From contig NC_061071.1 of NCBI RefSeq assembly GCF_021917145.1, forward strand, positions 8,530,072 through 8,594,071: a DNA stretch of 64,000 nt. The letters run 5' to 3'. The notes below the pieces were generated by a model. The model did not search any database, was not told the DNA's origin, and saw nothing but the letters and a program-made list of their open reading frames with translations. Position 1 is the stretch's first letter, and every line of letters begins with the position of its first letter. The DNA is from Hypomesus transpacificus. Its lineage: Eukaryota; Chordata; Actinopteri; Osmeriformes; Osmeridae. The position numbers and the translations under genes were made by a program. This document shows positions 17,466 through 29,957 of the stretch, piece after piece.

Positions 17466-20400
17466 GTGCTGACTCTGTTCTACTATGAGGATGGCGACAC
17501 AACACAGACCATGTCCAGACTCGTCCTTACAGCTCTGAATTAGGTCAAACAAAGAGCATGAGAGAGAGAAACAGAGGAAACAGACAGGTTTTGAGTTTTT
17601 GACTAGGTTTGCAGGGTCAAAGATCTGGTAACCAGCAGGTGCATTGAGTAGTGCTGCTCTGAAAGTATATAATTCAATTATTTTTCTTCTTCAGCGCAAG
17701 TCTCTTTTTCATGTCACTGAACACCTTTTTTAGAATTATTTCATGTGCTTTGTAGTTCAACCTACGTCACCATCACCGATGCGTCACCCAGTCTTTGGAA
17801 AGCCTCCCTGAGGGCACTTATTCTAGTCTGTATTTATAAGATTGAGAGCCATTTAAAAACCAATGCATTCTCTCTCTCTCTTATTCTAAAATTAAAGTGC
17901 ATTGCCTATATCTATTCTCACCAGTTTTAGTACTAGATTGTGAGTGTGTGACTGTGAGAGAGGTAATTGCATGATTTATATTCACAATGACTCATATGAC
18001 TCACCTCCTTAGCACATTGCTCTAGTATAGACTGATAAAGAGCGAGACAGGCAGTCATTATAAACAATGTCAATCAAAATAACAAGCCAGGGAGAGCAGT
18101 GCAGAAATACTGGATGGGGAATTCATCAGTGTCCTCAGAGAGCTCACACCTTCAGTACACTGCTTTATTCTAAGAAAGTTGTGATCAAATCAATAACTAA
18201 TCTGCTCATTGAAGTGTAAATTAAGATCCTTTTCTAATCCCTATAGAGTTATGTTTCTCTGCTTGGTCTTCGATGTAAACTATGCTTTATAGGAGGTGGT
18301 GACCTCAATACACTTCCACGATGAGCCTTACACTACACAGAGGAAACCTTCCAAGGATATTCAAGCAGGCTTTGATGTCAAGGCTGACAAGGCTTTTCCA
18401 CTCCCAACACAAATCAAGTATCACAACAGCATTGCTGAGCGATTTGGACATTGAAACAGAAGTGAATATCAATATGGCACGATCAGGGAGTATGTTCTCA
18501 AGAAGGTCATCTGATATCCTCATTTGAGGAGTGAGACCAAATGGATCCATGAAGGCTGCACCTTTCCCTGTTGGCAGATCGGAGGGTTCTAGATCAGCTT
18601 CACTTGATTCCCAGGCTGAGCATTGGAGTTGAGAGTCTTACACAACAAAAACCTGTTGGCATTGAGCTAAAGGAAGAATCTCTTTCACGCCAATCTATGG
18701 CTAACGCTTCTCATCTGGTGTCTTTGTGTTGTTTCACTGTGTGTCTTCAATTTCACTCGGCTCTCAACGAACGGTTTTGCAATGCTTTCTTATGTAACGG
18801 TCTCATGCATTGTGGTGTTGTTTTGCTGTCACTTGTTGTAGACCTAGGGGCTAAAAGCACAAGGCGGTGGAGAGAAAAACAAGTTGTTGGAGAGCCGTGC
18901 AACAGACAGATCCAGACACATTCAGTCAAGCCAAGGTTTCTTTGAAACCCACCATGCTATTGTTGCATTGCACGACCATGTACAACTGAATGTGAACTGC
19001 ATCTGACTGATAGGCGCGCGAGTTTGTGTGTAGGAGCTCAGATTGAATCAGACATTCACACCGTGACACTGATGTGTCCAGTGCAGAGCCCCACTCTCTC
19101 ACCTTCCACGTGATGACCTCATCACTCCGGAATCAGGCCAGCTGCCAGGTTGTTGTGTCCTATCGGCCTGCCCACATGGCTGCAGAGTGGCACTAACTGG
19201 AGCATGATGGTGATTAGAGCTCCACACATCGGCCACCTCTCACGGCCTCTGGTACAACCTCCTCCAGTCCACCTCCTAAGAAAGCAAGACACAGGGTGGT
19301 TTAGTTCGTATACAACCTGGAGAGCAGTAACACCAGGGGGTCAATATGAAAATGATAGACCACTGGAGTTAAAAAATAAATTGGCACTGTAATAAGTGGT
19401 GACCGAGTGCAGAACTGAAATGTAGGGCTGAGCCGTGAGTCATTACACACACTCTTACCCTCTTTTCTCCCTCTCTCCCCCTTTCCCCCTCTCTCTCTCT
19501 CTCTGAATAAGGAGTGATTCATCCAGTGGCCTAGAGGTAATGAAATTATTTGCAATCAACTGTCATTTACAGAGGGGCTCTAATGCTTTGCTGGTTTCAC
19601 TCGTGATGTCCAGCTTTTGTCCACATGCTTTTCTAAGAGCTGAAATCTGACTGCTGAGTATAAGGACAAGTCCTTTCAACACACTACGGAGCACTTTCCT
19701 GTTCAAGAAATTGTAACATGAATTATCGACAACGTGCTTATGGATGTGGCACGTCTGCCATGAATCAGTTTTATTGTTTGTAGAGATACACACATTTCCC
19801 CTTTAAATTGTTTTCAGGTGAACAGCTTTTGTGAAAGTTGAGAAGTAGTGATAATAGAGTCCCAATAATGTCAAACGCAGTATCAAACTACTGTGTGCAA
19901 AGAGGAGAGGAAATAAGGGATGAGAGTTCAGTGAGGTCATGCTAAATCAGTAAAAGTGATAGGCTGTGCAATCAAAGTTTGGAGAAGGCTCAACCTCTTT
20001 GTGCTTGCTTAATGATTGCAATGCTCCAGGAAATATGGAACCAGATTCAGCCTGATAACCATGTCTAGTTTGTGCCTTAGAATCGGTTCCAAACAACATG
20101 TGCCTTGGTGACATCTTTATCACGGCCTGGAATTTGCCGTTCCATACAAGGCTGGAATAATGCTTGTTTGTGTGTTCACTAGCCTGTGTCTGGTTGTTTT
20201 GTACAGTACACCAGTCCACGACAATAAGATAAGAGGAGTCCTGTCTGCTCGATGGCTTTACCGGAGAGTTCCGTTCTATCAGCTGATGTAAGCAAATGTA
20301 TCAGACTTGGCTGTTATTGATTAGCCAACACTCTTGTTAACCCTCTAGTGTTCTCTCTACCTGGCTGGCTCATGCACGTATAAAAGCTCTATAAAACAAT

Positions 20401-22689
20401 CTGTCATCCTGTTTAGGATACATTATCGCAGAATATATCCAGTGGACGTTTTATATCAGATTAGACCATAATGGGATTGCTGTACACGGGCACAGAGTAC
20501 CTGCCTTGGTCACGCAGTCTGTCACTTCCCAGAAAGAAATCTGTGAGCTGGCACCTCAACCAAAACAATGAACCTGTGAACTTATGAATATTTCTGACAG
20601 AGACTATGGCGCCGAAACATAAAAAACTGTAGAACAATGGAAAAAGTGTATAAAATGTAATTTAAGAAGTACACCTGGAGTTCGAAAGCTATTTTTTAAT
20701 AGCTTCTGAGGTTTTAAGAGCTGATTCCAGTGGGTCTGATGAGGTGTCTAAGGAGTGAGTCAGGCTACTTCTTAGTGAGCACCGTGGCAACCGACATCTA
20801 TGACCATCTGTCACCTCATCCGGAGTGAACTCAGCTGCCATCAGAAGAGACCAAAATATCACACTCTAAATAATAGTGTTCTTTTCAACCAGGGAGGGAA
20901 GAGAGAGGGAAGAAGGGAATGGTCTGGCTACATGAAATAGAGGAACAATTCTACTGTGTAATACAGTGCTGATGGACGGAGGGTTACAGTGGACAGCAAC
21001 AGACAGTAGACCAGGACAACAGAGAGAGGTCTCATGGTGCTGACTCCCTCTGTGACCTGGCTACGTTGTGTACTGGTCACAGAGAGGCCATTGTTCTCCC
21101 ATTTCCTCCCTGTGACCCTCAACACCTTCCCTCCCTCCACCCTCCCCGAACACAACGACAACAAACAAGACCACGCCAAGATACTATATGGTATGCACCC
21201 AAGGTGTCGTTCATATCAAAACCAACCCCTGTCTTATTCATAATTCGTCATCTTCCTACCATTTAAACCTATGAAGGTAGTATTGCATGTGTGGGTGGAT
21301 GTGTGGGGGCCCATTGGGTGACATACTGTTACCTTACATAACCTGATGCAAGAACCTGGCCCCAATTTGAAACAACATGCAATACTGTAGCACCATTTGC
21401 ACAGTGTAGATCGCGCTGTTATATAAAACTGATGCGAGTATTTGAGTGGCCCAGATCTATCTGCCTTTGAGTTAGGATGACAAAAGGAAGATGGCAGCCC
21501 CGTCTCAAATTCGGTGGGAGGCTGTTTTTACATAATAGTAATAATGTACTTCCTCCATCCAAAAAGTAGAAGGCACCATGCCGGTAATCCTCCATGCATC
21601 CCTCTCCCTTAGGGTAGGCGTCTCTTATGATGCCCTACTTATAGAAGATGTTGGATGTATTTCCAGTGTTCTCAGAATGTCGCCTGTGGATCGTAACAAA
21701 AGATATAAATAACAGCAAATCTCTATTTACCAACAGGGAGACTTTTGTATAGCCTCCTACATGGTGGACTGGAAAACCGTGTTAATTCCTTAGCATGTCT
21801 CATTTCCTCATATCTATATCAAAAGGCCACATGGAGCTTAAGAATCTGAGGCCCAGCAATTTTTTACCAGACAAGTTAATGAAATCATCTCATGACCGGA
21901 TGTGTGGTGAGAAATCGTGTGAGGCTTTTCATGGTAAAAGCTTGCTGTCGACGACAGAGAGCATGGAGAGATGAATACTGTGCTTCTGAAGCCTCTTTGT
22001 TGTAGGTGCTTTAATCTAGTGTTTGTTTGTGTGTGTGTGTGTGTGCGTGCGTGTGTGTGTAGGTCTACAACCTTTCCTTATCTTCACACTTACCGCCACA
22101 CGGCCGCGTACCTTTGACTATACCCTGTTGAATACTGCCCTCTGCTGATTACTGCTTACAAGTGCAGCACTGTCTATGGGAATAATGACTTGTCAAGTAA
22201 TGAAATGTGCCCTCTATTGAATGGTACTGGTATTGAGGTGGGGGAAACGCTGGCAAACGCAGCAGGATATTAGAATGAGAATGAGATCAAACCAAGCGTA
22301 ACATTTTGTAAACCAGTTCTTCTCAAGAGGTTTCTTTATACAGTTCCTGGTAATGTGCAAATGTGTGCTCAAATATGCACCATCGGCACTGCATTGATTT
22401 TCTACATTTCGACAGTATGGACGCTCTTGGTGTCATGTTGTGATCTGCATCTGTTAAGCCACTGCCCTGGAGCAGGCTGGGTAATGTCGGGGCACGTCAG
22501 GTCATGGCATGCTAGATTTGGCTATGTAGTCCAGCTGCTCCTCTTGATGAAGCACCATGGTATTCCAGCCTTCCCTGGCACAGGCTGCCACCTCAGCACA
22601 ATACCCACTGGCATACTGTGGATCCTTATTGGCAAATTCCCCCTGAATCATCACTGGGGTTTACATCGCTATTGTTCAGGGGGTTGGGG

Positions 22690-22738
22690 CTGGTGGTCAA
22701 TGGACTGTGCCCATTGGACCGTGCCCATTGACCACCAG
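22690..22738. repeat. Perfect 14-bp inverted repeat
   Basis: CTGGTGGTCAATGG at 22690-22703 is followed after 21 bases by its exact reverse complement at 22725-22738. The loop contains a further partial copy (CCCATTGGACC). The function is unknown. Confidence 0.7.
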
Positions 22739-23107
22739 CTGCATGCTGCCCATCCCTCACCCACCCCCACTTCTATCAAACATCGACCCCCTTCCCCTTG
22801 CCCCGTCGACTCCCCCCCCCATCCATCCCCCTCTGCATTGATGTTGGGAATCATCGGGTAGCTTTATAACAAAAGACAGAGTGATACTGTCTATTGTGTC
22901 GACCATGAAGCCATTTCACAACGGCTTTGGGAAACGGCACAGTTGCTTTCACAATCACAAACTCTGTTGCATTCCTTGAATTATAGACTTGGTGAGCTAT
23001 GGAGGAGTTTGAATGGTCTCATCTGATATCTCATTTCCCACAGTTGCTCATCTCCAGCAGGGGTTTCTCACAGAGATGTACCTTTCACCTGAGTGTGCCC
23101 TACTGAC

Positions 23108-23268
23108 ATGTCTGATTAGCCGGCAGGACCTGATGGTGTTACTGTAGCCCATCCAGCTCTGGTAGTCTGGGTAGTCTCCTCTGGTCAGGACGTACTGGTT
23201 GCCAGTGTAGTTGGGCCTCTCATACAGCACCCAGGCTCCACTCTCCACCCAGATGGAGTTACAGCGGC
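23108..23268 (-). pseudogene. Gamma-crystallin relic: truncated exon 2 only
   Basis: About 161 bases encode the last two thirds of a crystallin exon 2 in frame: [20 protein letters not shown], then a stretch containing [19 protein letters not shown] and ending RSCRLIRH. It is closest to exon 2 of the gene at 46194-47378. The 5' third (the IxFYEDxNFQG strand) is missing, and similarity stops at about 23268. The donor is GTCAGT rather than the GTAAGT/GTGAGT of the neighbours. No exon 3 is found on the 3' side (22860-23107) and no exon 1 upstream before the next gene. I read it as a dead, truncated gamma-S-like copy at the array's edge. Confidence 0.75.
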
Positions 23269-23535
23269 TAATTAAACAGATGATCTCTATCTTCACACTT
23301 TGCACAGGCCTCCTTCACCTCGCAATAGCATCGTTACAATACAAGTTCTACCGGTTCAGTTTATTTTGACTATAAGTATAAATGTTTGTCACATATTCAT
23401 GAGATATTCTACATTTGAAAGAAGCTTTAAAGAACAATGATTTAAAAAAAAAACAACAAAGTAGGATATCTTTTGAAAGCATCTTTATTTTCCTTTCCCA
23501 GACATGGTAGCGGACAGCACCCTGCGGTGACGTGT

Positions 23536-24465
23536 CTAGAAGTCCTTCACACGGCGAACAGAGCCCACGTTGCCCTGCATGCCTCCCCACTCAGTGTAGC
23601 GTCTGTACTCTCCCCTTTCCAGAAGCCACTGGCGCCCCCTGTAGTTGGGGTGCTCGTAGAAGACCCAGGCTCCCTCGAACACCTTGCAGGAGTTGACTTC
23701 CCGATTGTGCCAGCGCTCATGGAACGACGGCATGTTGTCTGCCAGTTCAATGTTCTGGCCCTCAAAGTTAGGCCTCTCCCACACTTTCATTCTCCAGGCG
23801 TTTCCCACCTGAAGGAACACAGACAAAATCAAACAGACGATGAATTACATTTCATACAATGGAGCATTCAAGGCAGAACTAAAATATGCCTACGCCTCAT
23901 TTATGGGAACCATCATTCGTGGGTGGGAACCCGGTCTCTAACAGACAACCTCATGGTTTTGACAGGGCAACACCACGGTGCAAAGCCATTTGTGTGTATA
24001 TAATAACAACACAGAATTAGCTCAAGAAATGTACTGAATGGTCAAGTATGATGTATTTTGGATGTCCTTGCGTGTCTCATAAGCTCTTGTGTATTTCTCA
24101 CGCGCTGTGTCCTCTATACTCACATTTCGGATCACACGACAGGACCTGATGGTGTCGTTGAAGGCCATCCAGTGTTGGTAGTCAGGGTACTCCCCTGGGG
24201 TGAGGACATACTGGAAGCCTATGTAGTTAGGTCTTTCATAGACCACCCAGAATCCACCCTCCACCCTGATGGAGTTGCAGCGGCTGAAGTAAGTGTGCAG
24301 GTCACTGGAGTCGCTGCTGCACTCATGGAAGCGTCCCTGGAAGTTCCTGTCCTCATAGAAGATGAGCTGGAATACCAAACATATCACTTTGTCTCTTCAT
24401 GGGATGTATTCAAGTTTCACATGATGAATCTTGTCATTCATTTTTCCAGAGCTTACCTTCTCCAT
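23536..24465 (-). CDS. Gamma-crystallin, tryptophan-rich (gamma-S/MX-like), array gene 1
   Basis: A structural lens protein made of two domains, each with two Greek-key motifs. Exons: 24457-24465 (MEK), 24124-24366 (81 codons, starting [11 protein letters not shown]) and 23536-23808 (starting [17 protein letters not shown], ending VRRVKDF). The protein has 174 residues, the normal gamma size. It has eight Trp, including two unusual ones at [10 protein letters not shown], and is the most Trp-rich gene in the array. Pairs of the core Tyr/Trp corner type are intact ([20 protein letters not shown]). Upstream on the same strand a TATAAATA box lies at 24529-24536. AATAAA lies 47 bases past the stop (23484-23489). 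Assignment to gamma-S rather than another non-M class is by composition and by position next to etv5, so it is tentative. Confidence 0.88.
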
Positions 24466-25335
24466 GGTCACTGTCAGTAGCGGTCAGAAACTATACATAA
24501 AACATTAAACTAGACTGCACCAATATTGTATTTATACAGACCAAGAACAATACAAGCAAGCACATGGTTCACACTGTTTGAATTAGATAATTCAATCAGC
24601 AATTCAAATATTTATCCAGGCTCATCACATTGTTTTACTGCACTGAATCCCTCATCCCCAAACAAAGGCTTATGAAAGGTTCAAAGAATCGCTACTCACT
24701 GGTTGCTGTACAACTTGCTGACCAATACAAGGGCACTAGAGGACATTCATTTGATTGGAAATATTTTGGGTCTGAGCCCACTTTCCTTTTTTGTGATGTA
24801 AAGTCCTAAAGATATTTATCAACAGTGATCATATATAGCACTATGCATTGAAGCAAAACTTTGTTAGTAATAGTGGACGGTATACTCTAAAGCACAACTC
24901 TTCAACGATACATTAGAATAGTTTGGTCTGACAGTCTAAGTAGAATGGCAATATCAGCAATTTCAGTGATTGTTTATTTTATTCTATTGCCTAGCAATTA
25001 TAAGATGCTTCATGAACCAGGAAACATTCAAGCCATTTTCAAAATGTACATGTTCCCCCAAAAATATGTATAGACCATAATAGCATGCAAGTGACGATCT
25101 GTCTGAAGAATTGACTGCAGTAGAAATTGGCTCTTGACAAACACACTCAATTTCTATTCCCAAAAATATAATACCGATTGCTCTGGATTAAAATGTACGT
25201 GTTAGGAACCATCATATACATTTATTTTCGTTAATTATTTATTGATTCAGACATGGGGAGTCTTGGAAACAGTGAGCTGACTTCATAACCTTTATTGATG
25301 CTTCCACACTAATACTATTTTCAGTTGACATCACT
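24466..25335. other. Spacer and promoter of array gene 1
   Basis: AT-rich spacer between two minus-strand crystallins. It holds the TATAAATA box of array gene 1 (24529-24536, with an inverted CCAAT just beside it). A TTGCTGACC word on the plus strand at about 24714-24722 resembles a half Maf site. Array gene 2's AATAAA (25291-25296, minus) is at the right edge. No exon is seen. Confidence 0.5.
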
Positions 25336-26212
25336 CTAAAACTCAGTGATCTTGCGGAAGGAGCCCACCCCAGGCGAGGCTGCTCCCCAGTCAGTGTGCT
25401 TGCGGAATTCCCCCCGTTCCAGGAAGTACTGGCGCCTACTGTAATTGGGAAGCTCGTAGAAGCCCCAGGCGCCATGAGTCACAATGCAGGAGTAGACCTC
25501 CTGGAACTTGAAAGCCTCATAGACCGATGGACAGTCCTCCACCCACTCCACCATCTGCCCCCCAAAGTCAGGTCTTTCATACAGCCTCAGCTTCCACTCA
25601 TTACCGTGCACCTAAAGGGTTAGGCACAAGAAGACATGTCAATGTAGATGCATCGCCTCAAATATCATGATTGTAGTAACATACAGACATGCTTGCGTTT
25701 CTCACATTTTTTACCCAGCGGCAAGACTTAATGCTTTCATTGAAGCCCATCCAGTGCTGGTAGTCAGGATACTCCCCAGGGCTCATGATATACTGGTAAC
25801 CCTTGTAGTTGGGTTTCTCATACAGCACCCAGCAGCCACTCTCCACCTTGATGGAGTTGCAGCGGGTGAAGTAGGAGTGCAGGTCCACACAGTCACTGCT
25901 GCAGTCATAACAGCGACCCTGGAAATTCTTCTCCTCAAAAAATGTAAGCTGAGCTCATGGGGGATAAGAGAAACAAGGTGAGCTGTAGAAAACCACTTGA
26001 ATACAATGAATCGAGTACATAAAGTACAGTATTAATAGTTATTTATGTTAATATCAATATTTGTTTTGTTAATTGAACAACTAAACATCTTCAAATGTGA
26101 TTATTTTGCAACCATAAACTACATACTAATTTCACCCCTTTTCATTTGTATTGTACTTTACAACTTCCCAAAGTTGACTACCTACAGCACACCCTCCCCG
26201 TACCTTTCCCAT
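25336..26212 (-). CDS. Gamma-crystallin, tryptophan-rich (gamma-S-like), array gene 2
   Basis: Lens beta/gamma-crystallin of 175 residues. Exons: 26204-26212 (MGK), 25706-25948 (starting [11 protein letters not shown]) and 25336-25611 (starting [18 protein letters not shown], ending FRKITEF). It has seven Trp, including VEWVED and CRWVKN. The C-terminal domain resembles vertebrate gamma-[15 protein letters not shown] compares with [34 protein letters not shown] compares with the gamma-[13 protein letters not shown] segment, and [16 protein letters not shown] compares with IDWGASSPAVQSFRRI. This makes it the best gamma-S candidate near etv5, the side on which mammals carry CRYGS. The polyadenylation signal is at 25291-25296. 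No convincing TATA box was found upstream of the start. Confidence 0.88.
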
Positions 26213-27831
26213 GTTGATGCACACAGCTTCTTTCCTTCACTGAAGCACCATCAAAGTATTTATCTATAAACCAAAAGTGCAGAGTGTGGAAGGCCTTTGA
26301 TAACTAAATGAGTGTGATTTGCATATCAGCAAAATGTTTTGGTCTTGTTTGATTTCTCTTTGTTCCTCATGACTCTGAATCAAAGAATTGCTGGAACAGT
26401 GAAGAGAATGTTATAAAGGCCTACAGACAGCAATTTAGCAATGCATTTGTTACTTTCAATGACACATCATGACATGAGGAATAAGTACATCATCTCTTTT
26501 TTTCATTTACATTTGTCCTTTTTTATTTGTATGAATTGTTTTCAGTTTCAGATAACAATTTTTTAATTCTGGCGCTGACAACCTGCAGCAGGAAAGTTTG
26601 TAAGTTCATGTTTTATGCTGACGTTTCGTCTCTTTTCTGCGATATACTGTACACTACATGTATTTATTTAAATGTGTATGTTGGAATCATGATAAGCACA
26701 TGTTGTTGAACATTTTACATCCAATTTTATTTCTAGTTAGTTTTATTTTCCAATCTGGATTGGACAGTGTCACTAAAACATTTGCTTATATTAACAGCTG
26801 CATTCAGTGCAGAAAATGCACCTAGATGCATTCCCCAAAATGCAAGAATGTTTTGCAATGTTTTTATCTGACAATAGGAAGTGTGGCAGATGACGTGTGG
26901 CTCGTTTGAGTGGATGTGGTTATTTGGAGCACAAACTTCGTGAGCTTGACTCTTCAACATCCAAATGTGTATTTTCACAGTACAGTTAATTTGCGTCATA
27001 AATTATGTCTAAAGCAAAAAGTCAACATTTATAATTTCATGATTAGTTATGAATTAACCATTGATGTGTTTTTTGTTTTGGATTTTGTTTAGTTGCTGGC
27101 TCTCCTTATTGTGTGGAATACTCCCCTATTGTCTCTCAGTCCTGGTAGCTGAGTCACTGTAAGCTTAGCCATGACCTCATGACCCTGTCTGTTCCCAGGA
27201 CTGTAAACTGTTGCTATGGTGACAAACATGCTATACCAACCCAAATTCTCTTACAGAGAAATACAGTAACTTTTTCTTTCTTTTGAATGTACAAAGGTTA
27301 CAACATTTGATAATAAACATATAACCCGTTAAAACACATGGATAATTTTTTATTAGGAAATATATTGGATCAGAACTGCTGAGTCATGATTTAATAGAAG
27401 TGACCTTTCTCAAATACAATTGTGTCTCAAAACATTATTTCCAATGACATTAGTCATGACAAATGAAAAGCACTTTATTCATCAATTCATCATTTTCATC
27501 AAATAGATTATTGGTCGTTGAAATCACTGTGGCTTTCTTTGGGGAGGGGCTCTTGCAGTACAAAAAGTCAAGTTGGAAGCCTCAGTTAGAATGTGATACA
27601 CGTTTTAATCAAGAAGATAAAAATGCATATCAGGACAGTCTTGTGGGTGAACTGCCTGGCTGTTTGTGACAGTCGAGGGCACACTGCTGCAAAAGATTGA
27701 CAGCAAGAAGCATCCTGCTTATTCATCAGGTTCAGAAATTTAAATAACAAAAAGACATTTCAAAGCGTATAAAGTATAAAAGCTGGAGTGAACCATGACC
27801 TATTGGACACAATCCCAGAGCAACATCAAAC
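26213..27831. other. Divergent spacer between array genes 2 and 3
   Basis: About 1.6 kb of AT-rich sequence separates the starts of a minus-strand and a plus-strand crystallin, so it must hold both promoters. On the plus side, TATAAAAG lies at 27775-27782, 50 bases before the ATG, and a TGCTGAGTCA word lies at 27377-27386. Another AP-1/Maf-like word (GCTGAGTCAC) lies near 27149. No exon relic was recognised. Confidence 0.55.
27377..27386 (+). promoter_or_regulatory. Maf-response-like element, distal, array gene 3
   Basis: TGCTGAGTCA matches the left ten bases of the T-MARE consensus (TGCTGAGTCAGCA). It lies about 390 bases upstream of the TATA box, farther than the comparable words in the neighbouring promoters, so use by this gene is uncertain. 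Confidence 0.35.
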
Positions 27832-28743
27832 ATGGGCAAGGTACTGTAATCTAGAGATTATGACTATTTTATAAAGCCTCATATTAAATTGAGACCTTAG
27901 ATTGTAAATAGTATATGTTTGTATTTTTCTCAAATAACTAATGTCAAATTATTAGTTAAGTTTGATTTGTCTGTTTAAGTCTAAACAATGTTCTGATTGG
28001 TCTGGTTCAGATCTCAGTAGGAAAGGTGGGATGTTTAACAACTGTATTTTCTATAAAGTTTTGGTTGCTTTGAGATTTCCAAATCTGCTTTGGTGTGCAA
28101 TCTGTTTTAATTTGTTTCTTTCAGATCATCTTCTTCGAGGACAGGAACTTCCAAGGTCGTTCCTATGAGACCAGTAGCGACTGCCCTGAGCTCACCCCTT
28201 TTCTGAGCCGCTGCAACTCCTGCAGGGTGGAGAATGGCTGCTTCATGGTCTACGAGAGGCCCAACTTCAAGGGAAACCAGTACTTTGTGAAGAGAGGGGA
28301 ATACTCTGACTGCCAGCGTATGGGCCTGACTGAATCCATCCGTTCCAGTCGCATGATCCCCCAAGTAAGTAGTATTTCTATGATGTTGTAGCCCTTTCTG
28401 GAAAACAATAGAGAACAAACAAGACAATCAAACCGTAACTTTATGTATGATATGTAACCAACAGCACAGAGGATCTTACAGGATGCAACTCTTTGAGAGG
28501 GAGAACTTCGGAGGTCAGATGCACGAGCTGATGGATGATTGTGATTCTATCCAAGAGCGTTACCGCATGTCCGACTGCCAGTCCTGCAACGTGATGGACG
28601 GCCACTGGCTGATATACGAGCAGCCCCACTACAGAGGCAGGATGATGTACCTGAGGCCTGGAGAGTACAGGAACCTCAGGGAGATAGGAATGGGCAACAC
28701 AATGAGATTCAGCTCTATGAGGCGTATCGTGGATTCCTGTTAG
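27832..28743 (+). CDS. crygm: Gamma-M crystallin, array gene 3
   Basis: Methionine-rich fish lens gamma-crystallin, 175 residues. Exons: 27832-27840 (MGK), 28125-28364 (starting [15 protein letters not shown]; 80 codons, one fewer than usual) and 28465-28743 (starting [17 protein letters not shown], ending MRRIVDSC). It has only one Trp ([11 protein letters not shown]). The exon 2 position usually Trp is Phe ([10 protein letters not shown]), as in gamma-M proteins. The exon 2 end reads RSSRMIPQ where relatives have RSCRMIPM, so one conserved Cys is lost. The first 149 bases of exon 3 are identical to those of the gene at 31478-32726, although the exons 2 differ. The TATA box is at 27775-27782. 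AATAAA at 28816-28821. Confidence 0.93.
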
Positions 28744-29957
28744 GGTCAACGCCATTGATTTCCCTGACACTGACAGGAATCAATAATTTGGCTTCATTTG
28801 AAATCATATTTACACAATAAAAATCATTGATGCTTATGAATGTGTTCTGTCATGCCTTACATTAATATTTGTGTCTAATGAAACTGAATGCAATCTAACT
28901 CAATCGATGAATTCCATACTGCATTCCACAGTGGTCACTTGGAATAATTTAAAATTAAACAAATAAACTGAAAATACAACGAGAATTCAAATATTTTTAC
29001 CTTGTTACAATTAACAAAGGAGAACTAAAGGCCTTTCAAATTTATGTAACTTCATCTCTAGGCAAACTCGGATTTAACTTGAGAGGCAATTTCAACTTCA
29101 GCTTTGGCCAAACTGTGCATATTACGACTATTTTGCCTTTTGCTTTATTACCATCTCAGTTCAGATTTCTTGGGTTGAGCCTCTGTGATCCGCTTTTAAT
29201 TTTTTTCTAGAACCTAATTGACTGTCAATTCTCCATAAAGTTGTTTTTGTATACACGTTTTATGCATGTCACAGTCAACATGAAAATAAAGTTACACCAT
29301 TGATATAACTCATGGAAAAGACTGGAGACCAACATTCAGTGAAATGTAAATTAAACTATTAAACTTTCAGCCTTTGTAAATATATAGCAGATGTTTTTTT
29401 GAAACAACCTTCAATTCTATTGAATTTCAGCAAGCAACCTTTTTATTTGCAGTCAAATCATCTACATTGTTGTCCCTATATATACATATATATATATATA
29501 TATTATTTTTTTTACTGAGTTAGACAATACATTGTACAGTAACTGTTGGAGGGTGGATTAAGGGAAACTGACAGTTGTTACCAAAGCAAAATCTTTTACA
29601 TCCACTTAGTCATTAAAAACTGGCTCTGGCTACATTGTCATACCTGTGGATCACCATTAGAAACAGTCACCTTAGGGTCAAGTGTGATGCATGTGCACTG
29701 CAAGTGACTTGGGCTGTATTCATTTTAACATATTTTACCGTAGTTGCCTCTGTTTTTACTTAAACATTGTTACAATGCTTGCATAAATCAGTCCGTCACC
29801 TAATCATTTTAAATGTTCAGTACCTGCTCTCATCATGTTACCTCATGCTATTGTGAATTTAAAACAAAAATGATAGAAGCAATGTTGTTATGTAAAGAGA
29901 TGAGAGAAATCAAACTGTCTCAATTTGAAAAACTTTATTGACTTTAAACATTGGCGA
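28744..29957. other. Tail-to-tail spacer between array genes 3 and 4
   Basis: AT-rich spacer with the two facing polyadenylation signals (28816-28821 plus, 29934-29939 minus) and a short TA-repeat near 29482-29504. No exon or relic was recognised. Confidence 0.55.

Noticed and set aside
22355-22861. 168-codon open frame upstream of the array
   Set aside because: No domain, splice signal or codon pattern that I recognise. Low-complexity Pro/His/Ser stretches and the hairpin at 22690 explain its composition.
28441-28770. Recurring antisense frame over crystallin exon 3 (also at 29925-30263, 32385-32738, 44315-44647)
   Set aside because: The same His/Val/Pro-rich peptide appears opposite every conserved exon 3. 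It is a shadow of the coding strand's codon bias, not a second gene family.
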